Shown: positions 27,019 to 35,572 of the stretch, piece after piece
Numbering within the stretch: the first letter of the stretch is position 1
How the letters are laid out: every line of letters starts with the position of its first letter
Assembly (NCBI RefSeq): GCF_000430845.1
Contig: NZ_KE387264.1
Span: 250,750-314,749, forward strand
Source of the DNA: Chryseobacterium gregarium DSM 19109
Lineage (GTDB): Bacteria; Bacteroidota; Bacteroidia; Flavobacteriales; Weeksellaceae
Direction of reading: 5' to 3'
Length of the DNA stretch: 64,000 nt
Translations under genes and position numbers: made by a program
Notes under the pieces: generated by a model
What the model was told of the DNA's origin: nothing
What the model saw: the letters and a program-made list of their open reading frames with translations, nothing else
The model's database searches: none

Positions 27019-27106
27019 AGGCCTGAATTGAACGGGTATCAGTTATGGCTCATTGCAGTGATACGGGAAGCCATAATGCGCCTCCGATTTATAATTTATT
27101 TAACCT

Positions 27107-27437
27107 CTAGGGATCAGTATTAAATTTGGGGACTAAAAAAAGTTTAGAAATCCCGAATAGGAAAATTAACGATCTCTTGCCCCGAAGTTGTCATCTGAAG
27201 TTTTTTATTTTTGCATTGAAAGATTCTGCTGAGGCATTCATACCGGATGCATTAAAATAATTGAGAATACCATTGTGATTTATTTGATTGTTCCAATTAA
27301 GATATTGAAGGATTTAAATCTGGCTTCTTCCGCTTATTTAAACCAATGTGCCAATTTCAGCATGGAAACTGATTTTTGATTGTAAATCTTCGTTATTTCA
27401 TTAAATACAACCGTAAAAGAACGATCCTGCAAATTCA
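27107..27437 (-). pseudogene. Decayed DDE transposase fragment (ISAon1/ISL3-like C-terminus)
   Basis: On the minus strand the translation DRSFTVVFNEITKIYNQKS, then LKLAHWFK, then after a stop and frameshift NYFNASGMNASAESFNAKIKNFR and QLRGKRSLIFLFGISKLF is the recognisable C-terminal end of an ISAon1/ISL3-like transposase (the NASAESFNAKIK block is diagnostic). At least two stops and one frameshift interrupt it, and no N-terminal half or terminal repeats are visible. It lies just upstream of the MACPF gene and is a scar of past insertion. Confidence 0.7.
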
Positions 27438-27590
27438 ACGCAGATATGAAAGTTTCATTGGAACGTAATTTCTTTCTTTGGTAAAAGTTGCAAGTAAATA
27501 AAAGTATTTACTTTTATTTTTCCATATTAAAATTCTCCTGTTAGTGATTATTATCATACGGTATAGTTCTTTTATCCATTGATTTAGTTG

Positions 27591-27598
27591 TACTTTTA
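27591..27598 (+). promoter_or_regulatory. Possible -7 box of the MACPF gene (TACTTTTA)
   Basis: TACTTTTA differs from TAnnTTTG at the last base only and lies 23 bp before the ATG. No matching -33 box is clear, so this is a weak call. Confidence 0.3.
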
Positions 27599-27621
27599 GC
27601 AAAAATTTATATCTAATACCA

Positions 27622-29010
27622 ATGAAAAAACAAATTTTATTATGCATTAGTTCAATGCTGATGCTTTTTTTATCATCATGTTCTACAGAAGAACTTAATG
27701 ATGAAGTAATCAATTCTAAAAAATCTCATTCTTCAACATCTTCCAGAAGTGCAGGAGATGGATTATATGATATTTTAGGATATGGCTATAATGCTGCAGG
27801 AGAATATGCCAATGCCAATTCGGCAGGATTCCAGGTTATTGATGTTGACAAATTTAAAACTGAACAGGGTCCAAGATTAATCAGTGAAAATACATTTTCT
27901 CAGGATTATATAGAAGAATATGGAGAGAACGCGCAGGTCTATTCCAACATGATTTCTGCAAAAGTAGGGGCTTCGGGATTATTTAAAAAAGTACTTTCAC
28001 TGGCAGTTAACGGTACTATAACAAGCAGCTATAAGTTTGATGCAAAATATATTTATGGAAGCTACAATTTGACCATAAGACAAAGACGATTTAGATTCAA
28101 TGCCACCACCAGTCTTTTAGCAGATTATGCAACTCCCGAATTTACTCAGGATCTGCAGAATAAAACACCACAGCAAATTGTCGCGGATTATGGAACCCAT
28201 GTAGCGATGGATATTTATACAGGCGCCAAAATGGACATTATGTTTCAGTCTGAAACGACAAACGAAAACAGGGAAAATGCTGCCAGGGTAGGAATTAAAG
28301 CAGGAATTAAAGATGTTTTTGATATTGATATCAATAATGATATTACCACCACTTCTTCCAGTATGAACTACGGTAAAAAGCTATCGTACAGAACAAGGGG
28401 AGGAGACGCTTCGAAAGGGCTTGTAGGAGATCTTGATTTACAACAGGCTAACTCTAAAGTTAATATTTCCAACTGGCAAAACAGTTCCAATATCAGCAAT
28501 GCAGTATTAGTGGATTTTGGAACAAACGGATTGGTTTTAATATATGAGTTTGTTAAAGATGCTGCTAAAAAAGCCCAGTTAAAAGCATATGTTGATCAAT
28601 ATTTAATTGATAACAGAGTGGTTCTGGAATATAAAAGCGTTCCGATTTACGGATTTTATACGGGTTCCGGTAAAGATCACTATTTATCAACAAGTCCTGC
28701 CGTTCCTACTCATTATGTTGGTGAAGGAGAAGCTTTCAGGGCATATAATTATAAAGTTCCTAACGCACAGCCCATTTATCAGTTTTATAGCGGTTCAGAC
28801 AAAGATCATTATTACTCGACATTACCTGCTGTTCCCAATAAATATCATTATGAAAAAATAGCATTCTATGCGGCTGTTTCATCAACGTCTACCAATAAAC
28901 CTGTTTATCAGTATTATAGCGGCTCTGATAAAGATCATTATTATACGACAATATTTGCAACTCCTAACAAGTATTATTATGAGAAGATTGCTTTTTATGG
29001 CTCTCTCTAA
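27622..29010 (+). CDS. MACPF pore-forming lipoprotein with C-terminal DUF5648 repeats
   Basis: A 462-residue protein. The signal peptide ends in a lipobox (LFLSSC, Cys20), so it is a lipoprotein. The MACPF domain spans about residues 45-330 with the signature YGTHVAMDIYTGAKMD starting at Tyr190; the usual double glycine is GA here. From ~345 to the end are three DUF5648/tachylectin-like repeats (YQFYSGSDKDHYYST, NKYHYEKIAFY), which are expected to bind glycans. MACPF proteins perforate membranes, and Bacteroidales secreted antimicrobial proteins (BSAPs) of this class kill related strains. A similar antibacterial or host-directed role is possible. It is monocistronic, with its own terminator downstream and a transposase scar upstream. 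Confidence 0.85.
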   Translation: MKKQILLCISSMLMLFLSSCSTEELNDEVINSKKSHSSTSSRSAGDGLYDILGYGYNAAGEYANANSAGFQVIDVDKFKTEQGPRLISENTFSQDYIEEYGENAQVYSNMISAKVGASGLFKKVLSLAVNGTITSSYKFDAKYIYGSYNLTIRQRRFRFNATTSLLADYATPEFTQDLQNKTPQQIVADYGTHVAMDIYTGAKMDIMFQSETTNENRENAARVGIKAGIKDVFDIDINNDITTTSSSMNYGKKLSYRTRGGDASKGLVGDLDLQQANSKVNISNWQNSSNISNAVLVDFGTNGLVLIYEFVKDAAKKAQLKAYVDQYLIDNRVVLEYKSVPIYGFYTGSGKDHYLSTSPAVPTHYVGEGEAFRAYNYKVPNAQPIYQFYSGSDKDHYYSTLPAVPNKYHYEKIAFYAAVSSTSTNKPVYQYYSGSDKDHYYTTIFATPNKYYYEKIAFYGSL

Positions 29011-29041
29011 AAAATAATTGTTTTTTAATGACAGTAAAATT

Positions 29042-29076
29042 AGAGCTGCATATAACCCTATGCGGCTCTTGTTATT
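29042..29076 (+). terminator. Rho-independent terminator after the MACPF gene
   Basis: AGAGCTGCATA (29042-29052) pairs with TATGCGGCTCT (29059-29069) with one G-T pair around a six-base loop, followed by a T-rich stretch. It lies ~30 bp after the MACPF stop. Confidence 0.7.
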
Positions 29077-29289
29077 TATTCTAATGCCTAGAATATTTTA
29101 CAACAGCCATGTAATGAATGAGATCATAAAGTTGCTGTTTTAAGAGGGTATTTTTAGGAGTGGTCAAAAGCTGTTTCAACAAAGCATTTCTTACCTTAAT
29201 ATATTCGGATATTGCTTCTCTCCATTATGGCTTTTACAATTAAAATTCAAAGGAAAAGCAGGGTATGGATACGATGTTTTGTTTAAGTG

Positions 29290-29841
29290 CTACAATTTAT
29301 TAAGTTTATTAACCAGATAACTTATTATTTCTGCAATCCTTTCGGCCGGGAGGGAAAAATCATTTTCGACCCAATTTTTAATGACAGCGATGCTCCCTTT
29401 TTCACCGAACTGATACGCCATTTCTGTAAAAGGCTGTGTTTCCGGAGTAAGTTCGATTTGATTCTCAACCGGAAAATGATTTCTGACACTGGTCAGGATG
29501 CGGGCCAGAATTCCGCTTCCATCGGCTTTGGTGAAAACGATTTTGCTCATCTCTTTGTCGTTTTCCAGCAGCTGGCAGCTGAGCAGTATGACTTCATTCA
29601 TCCGGTGGCTCTTGCGCAGTACCTCCGATAATTTTTCAAAAACCTCTTCTTCCAGCTCAAGCAGGATATCCATCGGAATCGTATAGTGCCGGTAAAATGA
29701 ATTTCTGTTGACATCTGCCGATCTACACAGTTCCGTTATAGAAATTTGGCTTAATTCTTTCTCCTTCAGCAAATCAAATAAAGCCTCGCGCAATACTTTT
29801 TTGGTGTACTGTACCCTCCGGTCTTTTCTTAAATCCATCAT
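29290..29841 (-). CDS. TetR/AcrR-family transcriptional regulator
   Basis: A 183-residue protein with an N-terminal TetR helix-turn-helix (KKVLREALFDLLKEKELSQISITELCRSADVNRNSFYRHY). A helical ligand domain follows. It diverges from an NAD-dependent epimerase-like gene with 190-210 bp between the starts, the usual arrangement for a repressor of its neighbour. I do not see a confident operator palindrome there. Confidence 0.88.
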   Translation of the reverse strand: MMDLRKDRRVQYTKKVLREALFDLLKEKELSQISITELCRSADVNRNSFYRHYTIPMDILLELEEEVFEKLSEVLRKSHRMNEVILLSCQLLENDKEMSKIVFTKADGSGILARILTSVRNHFPVENQIELTPETQPFTEMAYQFGEKGSIAVIKNWVENDFSLPAERIAEIISYLVNKLNKL

Positions 29842-30052
29842 AATTTTTTTTTCTTACGCTACAAAATCGATCGCTTTTGTTCGCTATAGAACAGAATTTA
29901 TCATTTTGAGAGGTCCGTCCCATTCTTATTAAATAGTTTTACCATACAATCATCAACAAGCATAGAGCGGGATAACGAACAAATGGTACAACAAATTTAA
30001 AGTTTATTCCGGACGAATACTGATTGAATACATGTTTTTAAATCTAAAAAAA

Positions 30053-31117
30053 ATGGAAACGACGACAATACACACAAAAAAAAGAATTCTTCTCACCGGT
30101 GCATCCGGAACGGTTGGTTTCGAAACTTTGCAGCATTTGGTACAGAATCCAAATTATGAAATTACGGTTTTCGACATGAAAACTGCAAAATCCGTTAAGA
30201 AGCTCACCCCTTTCCGCGGTCGTGTGGAGATTGTGTATGGTGATATCAGCTGTGCTTCATCTCTGGACGGCGTAAGTCAGAATAAAGATGTGGTCATACA
30301 TTTGGCAGCAATTATTCCGCCGCTTGCGGATGTAAATCCCGACTTGGCTTATCGTGTCAATGTTCAAGGAACAAAAAATCTGATTGATGCTTTGGAGAAA
30401 AATTCCCCGCAGTGCTATTTGTTGTTCAGTTCCAGCATTTCGGTGTATGGTGACCGTGTCAATGATCCTGAAATTTCAGTTACCGACCCTCTGAAGCCCA
30501 GCCCGGGTGATCAGTATGGCGAAACCAAAGTGTTGTGTGAAGAGGCAATCCGGCAGTCAAATTTGTCCTGGTCAATTTTTCGTCTGGCAGCGATCATGGG
30601 CAACCATAAGATTTCCAAACTGATGTTCCACATGCCGCTGAATACAACACTGGAAATATGTACACCACAAGATACCGGCCGGGCTTTTACGCTTGCTGTT
30701 GCTTTTCAAAACAAACTCGAAAATCAAATCTTTAATCTGGGGGGAGGTAAAGACTGTATTATTTCATATCATTCTTTTCTTGTCAGAATGTTTGATGCAT
30801 TTGGATTAGGCAGGGTCGATTTTCCCGAAAAAGCATTTGCCGATAAAAATTTTCACTGCGGAATCATGCTTGACGGCTTTAAATTAGAGGAAATCATCCG
30901 TTTCCGCCGACAAAATTTAGTCGATTATTTCGAAACGGTTGATCAGCAGGTTAAACCGTATCAGAAGAAACTCACGTGTCTTCTAAGAAATATGATTAAA
31001 CGGTGGCTACTGTCGCAATCGGAACCTTATAAGGCTTTTTTAAAAGGAAATATATCGGAAACTGATCATTTTTTCAACAAAAATGAAAGTGAAACGGTGA
31101 AAACAATACTTCAGTAA
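30053..31117 (+). CDS. NAD(P)-dependent epimerase/dehydratase-like protein (extended SDR)
   Basis: A 354-residue protein from the ATG at 30053; an in-frame ATG at 30032 would add seven residues (MFLNLKK). The Rossmann motif LLTGASGTVGFETLQHL, the acidic VFDM turn, VIHLAAIIPP, a serine-rich SSSISVYGD strand and YGETK (catalytic tyrosine/lysine) define an extended SDR. The C-terminal ~100 residues after the NLGGG motif are unusually charged. The substrate is unknown. It is divergent from a TetR regulator and followed after 19 bp by a DUF2141 gene, which is probably in the same transcript. Confidence 0.8.
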   Translation: METTTIHTKKRILLTGASGTVGFETLQHLVQNPNYEITVFDMKTAKSVKKLTPFRGRVEIVYGDISCASSLDGVSQNKDVVIHLAAIIPPLADVNPDLAYRVNVQGTKNLIDALEKNSPQCYLLFSSSISVYGDRVNDPEISVTDPLKPSPGDQYGETKVLCEEAIRQSNLSWSIFRLAAIMGNHKISKLMFHMPLNTTLEICTPQDTGRAFTLAVAFQNKLENQIFNLGGGKDCIISYHSFLVRMFDAFGLGRVDFPEKAFADKNFHCGIMLDGFKLEEIIRFRRQNLVDYFETVDQQVKPYQKKLTCLLRNMIKRWLLSQSEPYKAFLKGNISETDHFFNKNESETVKTILQ

Positions 31118-31136
31118 AATTAGAAAAACAAAATGT

Positions 31137-31562
31137 ATGTTACAAAAAATAATAGGCATGATACTGCTGATTACCATTAATACAACTCTTTTTTCGCAAT
31201 ACCATTTTACAGTGGAAGTGACGGACGTGATCCCCGGTAAAGGTCACGTATATCTTGGCCTTTACGATAAAAAGAAAGGATTTCTGAATGAAGATGCTTC
31301 TGTTACCACCGGCAAAGTAAAATCGACAGGCAATAAGGCCATCTATACTTTTAAAAACCTGCCTTCCGGAGACTATGCTGTTGCCGTATATCAAGATGTG
31401 AATAACAATGGGAAATGCGACCGCAATATAATCGGTTATCCTACCGAAGGGTTTGGTTTTTCAAAAAATTACAGACCTAAACTCTCCGCTCCCTCATTTG
31501 ATGAAGTAAAAATTGCTGTCCGCCAGTCCACCAAAGCCAGTATTTCCTTAATTGTAAATTAA
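31137..31562 (+). CDS. DUF2141 secreted protein
   Basis: A 141-residue protein with a signal peptide (LLITINTTLFSQ) and the DUF2141 pattern: GHVYLGLYDKKKGFL, TFKNLPSGDYAVAVYQDVNNNGKCDRN and GYPTEGFGFS. The family adopts a small beta-sandwich, probably periplasmic or surface-exposed, of unknown role. It follows the epimerase-like gene closely. Confidence 0.88.
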   Translation: MLQKIIGMILLITINTTLFSQYHFTVEVTDVIPGKGHVYLGLYDKKKGFLNEDASVTTGKVKSTGNKAIYTFKNLPSGDYAVAVYQDVNNNGKCDRNIIGYPTEGFGFSKNYRPKLSAPSFDEVKIAVRQSTKASISLIVN

Positions 31563-31634
31563 ATCAGATTTTAAATTAGTTTCTCTACAGGGTAAACAGC
31601 CATTGAATACGGTAATTTTTTGACCTTCATTATT

Positions 31635-32783
31635 TTATTTCACAGGAAATTCCGGTCTTCTCATCTTGTACTTGGTTCCTGAAAGTGCCTGAAGAAAAGA
31701 AACCAGAGCCTTAGCCTCATCTTTATTTAGATGCAGGGGTTTCAGCAAAGAATCTGCGGAAGGGTGAAGCGGATCCGATAATTTTTTTTCTGCATTCGGA
31801 TCGAGCTGGTGCATTCCGCTGTTGTAAATGTTTACCACGCCTTCAAGGTTGTCAAACAGGCCGTTGTGCATCCACGGTTGGGTAAGCATCAGGTCTCTGA
31901 GCTGGGGCGTTTTGAATTTCCCTACATCTTCCGGCTTCCGGGTAATGTTGTACAATCCGAGGTCTTCATATTTTCTTTTATAATAAGTGAGCCCTATATT
32001 ATGGAAAGATTCATCGGTGAGGTACTGCCCGTTATGGCAGTTCATGCAGCGTGCCTTGGTCCGGAAAATATGCATGCCGTAAATTTCCTCATCAGACAGC
32101 GAACTGTATTTGCCTTCGAGGAATCTGTCGAAACGGCTCGGCTGGCTTTTAATGGTTCTCTGGAAATCGGCAATTGCTTTTACAATTTTGTCATACGTTA
32201 CTTTTTCGGTGCCGTATGCATTTTTGAAAAGTTTTCTATAGCCTGCGATGCCCTGGATTTTTGCCGGCAGCGTCTTTACATCCATGGCCATTTCATGGTG
32301 TGCTCCCAAAGGGCCGGAAGCCTGCTCTTCAAGGGTTTTAGCCCTTCCGTCCCAGAAAAAAGATGTTCTTTCCGCGATATTATAGAGTGACATCGTATTC
32401 CTGTTCCCCAGAAGATGGTCATTTCCCAGCGCGACACGCCTTCTGTCTGACCAGCCCATTTCAGGATCATGGCAGGTACTGCACGAGATTTGGTTGGATT
32501 GGGATAATTTAGGATCGAAAAAAAGCATTTTCCCTAAAATGACATTCGGCTTTTCCTGTTCGTCAAAATATGCCGAATCATTTTTAAGAGGAGCAAATTC
32601 CTGCCACTTTACCCCTTTGTCAATATTCGGTTCCGGCCACTCTGCAATGGCCTTTTTATAGCTTTTTACAATATCTTCGATGGACGGATCCTGAATGTTG
32701 GAAAGGTCTGTGCTCACTTTTGAAGTAAAACTCCACAGAAAAATGATCATTAAACCTGAACCCCAATAAATACCTTTTTTCAT
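31635..32783 (-). CDS. Di-haem cytochrome-c peroxidase family protein
   Basis: A 382-residue protein. The start is set at 32783, where MKKGIYWGSGLMIIFLWSF gives a signal/anchor and the preceding gene's stop is one base away; a longer frame reaching 32969 would overlap that gene by ~185 bp. Two haem c sites are visible, CSTCH and CMNCH, as expected of CcpA/MauG-type di-haem peroxidases, which act in the periplasm on peroxide or as electron-transfer oxidases. It is the last gene of a TonB receptor/DUF4876/DUF6850 operon, where a redox role in nutrient or metal handling is likely but unproven. Confidence 0.88.
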   Translation of the reverse strand: MKKGIYWGSGLMIIFLWSFTSKVSTDLSNIQDPSIEDIVKSYKKAIAEWPEPNIDKGVKWQEFAPLKNDSAYFDEQEKPNVILGKMLFFDPKLSQSNQISCSTCHDPEMGWSDRRRVALGNDHLLGNRNTMSLYNIAERTSFFWDGRAKTLEEQASGPLGAHHEMAMDVKTLPAKIQGIAGYRKLFKNAYGTEKVTYDKIVKAIADFQRTIKSQPSRFDRFLEGKYSSLSDEEIYGMHIFRTKARCMNCHNGQYLTDESFHNIGLTYYKRKYEDLGLYNITRKPEDVGKFKTPQLRDLMLTQPWMHNGLFDNLEGVVNIYNSGMHQLDPNAEKKLSDPLHPSADSLLKPLHLNKDEAKALVSFLQALSGTKYKMRRPEFPVK

Positions 32784-32784
32784 T

Positions 32785-34317
32785 TTAAAATGTAATTCCC
32801 AAGCTTGCGCCGGCAAAATTATTGTTTTTTTTCTGGATTTTCTGCGTCTGGTATTCTGCACAGATAAAGAATGCCGGGAGTTTTTCAAGTTTGATGTCGT
32901 ATCTGAGGGAAGCACCGAAAGTGGTAATATCGCTTGCCTGAAACTGATAATCATGCAGAATCCATTCATTGATTTCCTTACTCGTCGTCATGCTTAAAGC
33001 ATTGATAGATTTGTTAACCGTACGTTTTGAAAAATAAGGCCGGAACGAGATCACCTGGTTTGAGTTAAGTGACTGAAGGTAATCTGCTGTTATGCCGAGG
33101 TAGGAGTATTCAAATTTCTGCCCGGAATTGGGATAAAGATTCCGTTCTTTAATCTCTTCATACCCGAAAAACGGGGATGCGCTCACCGTAAAATGATCCT
33201 GGCTGTACTGGTAAAAAGCTTTTACGGAACTCATGAAATTTTCTGAGCGGTAGGACTGTCTTTTAAATATCTGTTCGGTAACATTGGTGTTGACGGAATA
33301 TCCGAATTCTGAACCTGTCCTGACCACGGCTTTATAGTTTGCAGAAAGTCCGATCCTGTGCTTTTCTTTCAGCGTTAAAAATTTAGCGGCTTCCAGTTCA
33401 AAATTTTTGTTTTCCAGTTCTGAAATTTCAAAAGATGTATTTGAGCCTTTGTCCTTGTGGCTTTTGGTGTTGTTTGAACGTCCGGCCGAAGCCCGAAGAT
33501 AAAAATCTTTTCCCTGTTTATTCGAAATCTGGATGCCTCCTTTATACCCGAATTCCTCAAAAGTCTGCGCCGGATTTATCCCGCCGCTGAAAAAGTAATT
33601 GGAATTGCCCAAACCTGTCATCTGGTACACAAAAGGTTTTCCCAGGACGCTCTGGAAATTAAGCGAGCTGTTTTGGGTATATTTATTGACGGTCCCGAAA
33701 ACCCCGGCTTCATATTCCCGGAATACCCTATAGTTCACGCCTGCATTTACGGACAGGTCAGACGTGGTACTTTTCAGTCTGGGGTCACGGCTGCGGTAGC
33801 CGAGCTGGGCAAGGTAGCTTACGTCACCGCCCACCGTCCATCTGTTGATTTTCTGGGACAGGCCTCCTGCAAAAAAATAACGTTCCACATTCAGTGTCCC
33901 GCCCAGCGAATCTGCGGTGGTGTAAGGGGCGATACGTTCATAATCCAGGTTTTCATTCCACCGGAATGTTCTTTTTTTCAGGTTCTGATAGCTGGCTTCC
34001 CCCCACACAGAGCGGTTGGTATTGAGTTTTAAAAATGAGGATGCGCTTACGGAAAGCCCTTTGTCGCCGGCACCCAGCTGTTCACGGTATACCTTCCGGT
34101 GATTATCGTGATAGTCTACGCTGAATTCTGAGAATGAGGAAGAACTATAATCCGGTTTATTGGCCGGATTATAGTAAAACTGACTTCTGAAATTTCTTTC
34201 AATACTGTACTGATTATTCAGTTTTTTATAAAATGAAATGCTGTCCTGCGCTTTTACAGAAAAGGAAGTGGAAATGGCAACCATCAGCAGTAAAGAACTT
34301 TTTAAATTGAACATCAT
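32785..34317 (-). CDS. DUF6850-family outer-membrane beta-barrel protein
   Basis: A 510-residue protein starting at MMFNLKSS (34317); an earlier ATG at 34335 overlaps the previous gene. A signal peptide ending near SVKAQ is followed by alternating hydrophobic/polar strands with many aromatic residues (FRSQFYYNPANKP, LNVERYFFAGGL, KQGKDFYLRASAGR), a typical barrel, and a phenylalanine C-terminus. The family is found in Bacteroidota next to DUF4876 lipoproteins, TonB receptors and di-haem peroxidases, exactly as here. Function unknown. Confidence 0.82.
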   Translation of the reverse strand: MMFNLKSSLLLMVAISTSFSVKAQDSISFYKKLNNQYSIERNFRSQFYYNPANKPDYSSSSFSEFSVDYHDNHRKVYREQLGAGDKGLSVSASSFLKLNTNRSVWGEASYQNLKKRTFRWNENLDYERIAPYTTADSLGGTLNVERYFFAGGLSQKINRWTVGGDVSYLAQLGYRSRDPRLKSTTSDLSVNAGVNYRVFREYEAGVFGTVNKYTQNSSLNFQSVLGKPFVYQMTGLGNSNYFFSGGINPAQTFEEFGYKGGIQISNKQGKDFYLRASAGRSNNTKSHKDKGSNTSFEISELENKNFELEAAKFLTLKEKHRIGLSANYKAVVRTGSEFGYSVNTNVTEQIFKRQSYRSENFMSSVKAFYQYSQDHFTVSASPFFGYEEIKERNLYPNSGQKFEYSYLGITADYLQSLNSNQVISFRPYFSKRTVNKSINALSMTTSKEINEWILHDYQFQASDITTFGASLRYDIKLEKLPAFFICAEYQTQKIQKKNNNFAGASLGITF

Positions 34318-34318
34318 G

Positions 34319-35554
34319 TTATTTGTTGTGGTCAATACCGTCTTTTAAACTCGGTACTGCATCTTTGGTGAAATCATTGGTGGAATTGTTGGTATCCATA
34401 TACAGGTTCTTGCCGTTAGACATTGTTCCTGATGTTTTACGCCTTACTGATTTCCCGTAACGGTTTGCGTCATTATCTGTAGCGCCCACGGATGCCCATC
34501 CGGAATCCATGCTTGCAGAAGTCAGGGTGTGAATGAATTTGGTGGGTACAGAATTGTTTTCTGCATCAACAATCCAGGAATTCGGGATTGCGTACGCGCT
34601 TTTTGAAGTAACTGTACCGGCGCTGTTTTGGTACGTGTAGTCATACTTGAATTTCTGAAGGAATGAATCTTTATTTTCACCGGCCGGGAAACGTGCGATT
34701 ACATAGCTTTCAAAACCTCTGTTGTGAAGAAAAAACATATTGAATGCCATCTGGGTATAAATTACCTCGGCATTCGGGACACTCGGATTATCAACCTGTC
34801 CTAAAGTCGGGTTTGTAGACGGGAACTCAAAATCTGCATTATGCAGATCATAGGCTGTGCTCGTATTCTGTTTATGGTTGATGGCGTTGTCTGCGATGAC
34901 GATAAAGTCCCCAGGCTGAACAGGATATTGGTTTCCGGTTCCCGGCAATACCATAACGCCTTTTACGGCAAAAGACATATTGGGGTTGTATGGAGTAGGG
35001 CTTTTATCGTCTGTTGTAAGGAACTCAGACTGGCCGATGATCAGCTGATCTGCAAAAAGAACTTTATTTGTATTGTTGGTGATCTTAAAATAGCGGCTGG
35101 AGTTGTAATTCTTATTATCAGAAGTTTTTACTCCTGTGAAAAACACTTCTTCGATAATAAAATCTTCGTGGAATTTTTTTACAAACAGAGGAATGGTAAG
35201 GTTGGTTACTGCAGAGGTGATGTCTGTCTGGCCTACACCGGCTGCCCTGGCTTCTTCATTGTTGGCAATCACCACACCATTAGCTGTAATTTTATAAGAT
35301 CCGTAAGGGACATCAAATGAAAATGTAGCTACGTTAGGTTCAAGTGTCTGCCTGATAACCGCACCGGTATTAAGCTCGGTAATCTCGATGTTGATACCTT
35401 TATAGGCAGTGATGCCCTCTCCGGTAATGTTCAGCGTCAATACACCATTTTGTTTTGCGGTTACGCCGAAATCATCATCGCTTGAGCATGAGGTAACGGT
35501 AAATCCTGATGCCATCGCTGCTGCTAAACTTAGCAGTATAACTCTCTTTTTCAT
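34319..35554 (-). CDS. DUF4876 lipoprotein
   Basis: A 411-residue lipoprotein; the lipobox is in FTVTSCSSDDD. An N-terminal fibronectin/Ig-like region (LTLNITGEGITAYKGINIEITELNTG) precedes the DUF4876 core (EDFIIEEVFFTG, then SSRYFKITNNTNKVLFADQLIIGQSEF). It is probably surface-exposed and works with the TonB receptor encoded 18 bp upstream, as SusD-like lipoproteins do, although it is not a SusD homologue. The substrate is unknown. Confidence 0.85.
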   Translation of the reverse strand: MKKRVILLSLAAAMASGFTVTSCSSDDDFGVTAKQNGVLTLNITGEGITAYKGINIEITELNTGAVIRQTLEPNVATFSFDVPYGSYKITANGVVIANNEEARAAGVGQTDITSAVTNLTIPLFVKKFHEDFIIEEVFFTGVKTSDNKNYNSSRYFKITNNTNKVLFADQLIIGQSEFLTTDDKSPTPYNPNMSFAVKGVMVLPGTGNQYPVQPGDFIVIADNAINHKQNTSTAYDLHNADFEFPSTNPTLGQVDNPSVPNAEVIYTQMAFNMFFLHNRGFESYVIARFPAGENKDSFLQKFKYDYTYQNSAGTVTSKSAYAIPNSWIVDAENNSVPTKFIHTLTSASMDSGWASVGATDNDANRYGKSVRRKTSGTMSNGKNLYMDTNNSTNDFTKDAVPSLKDGIDHNK

Positions 35555-35572
35555 GTTGTTTTATATATCTAT

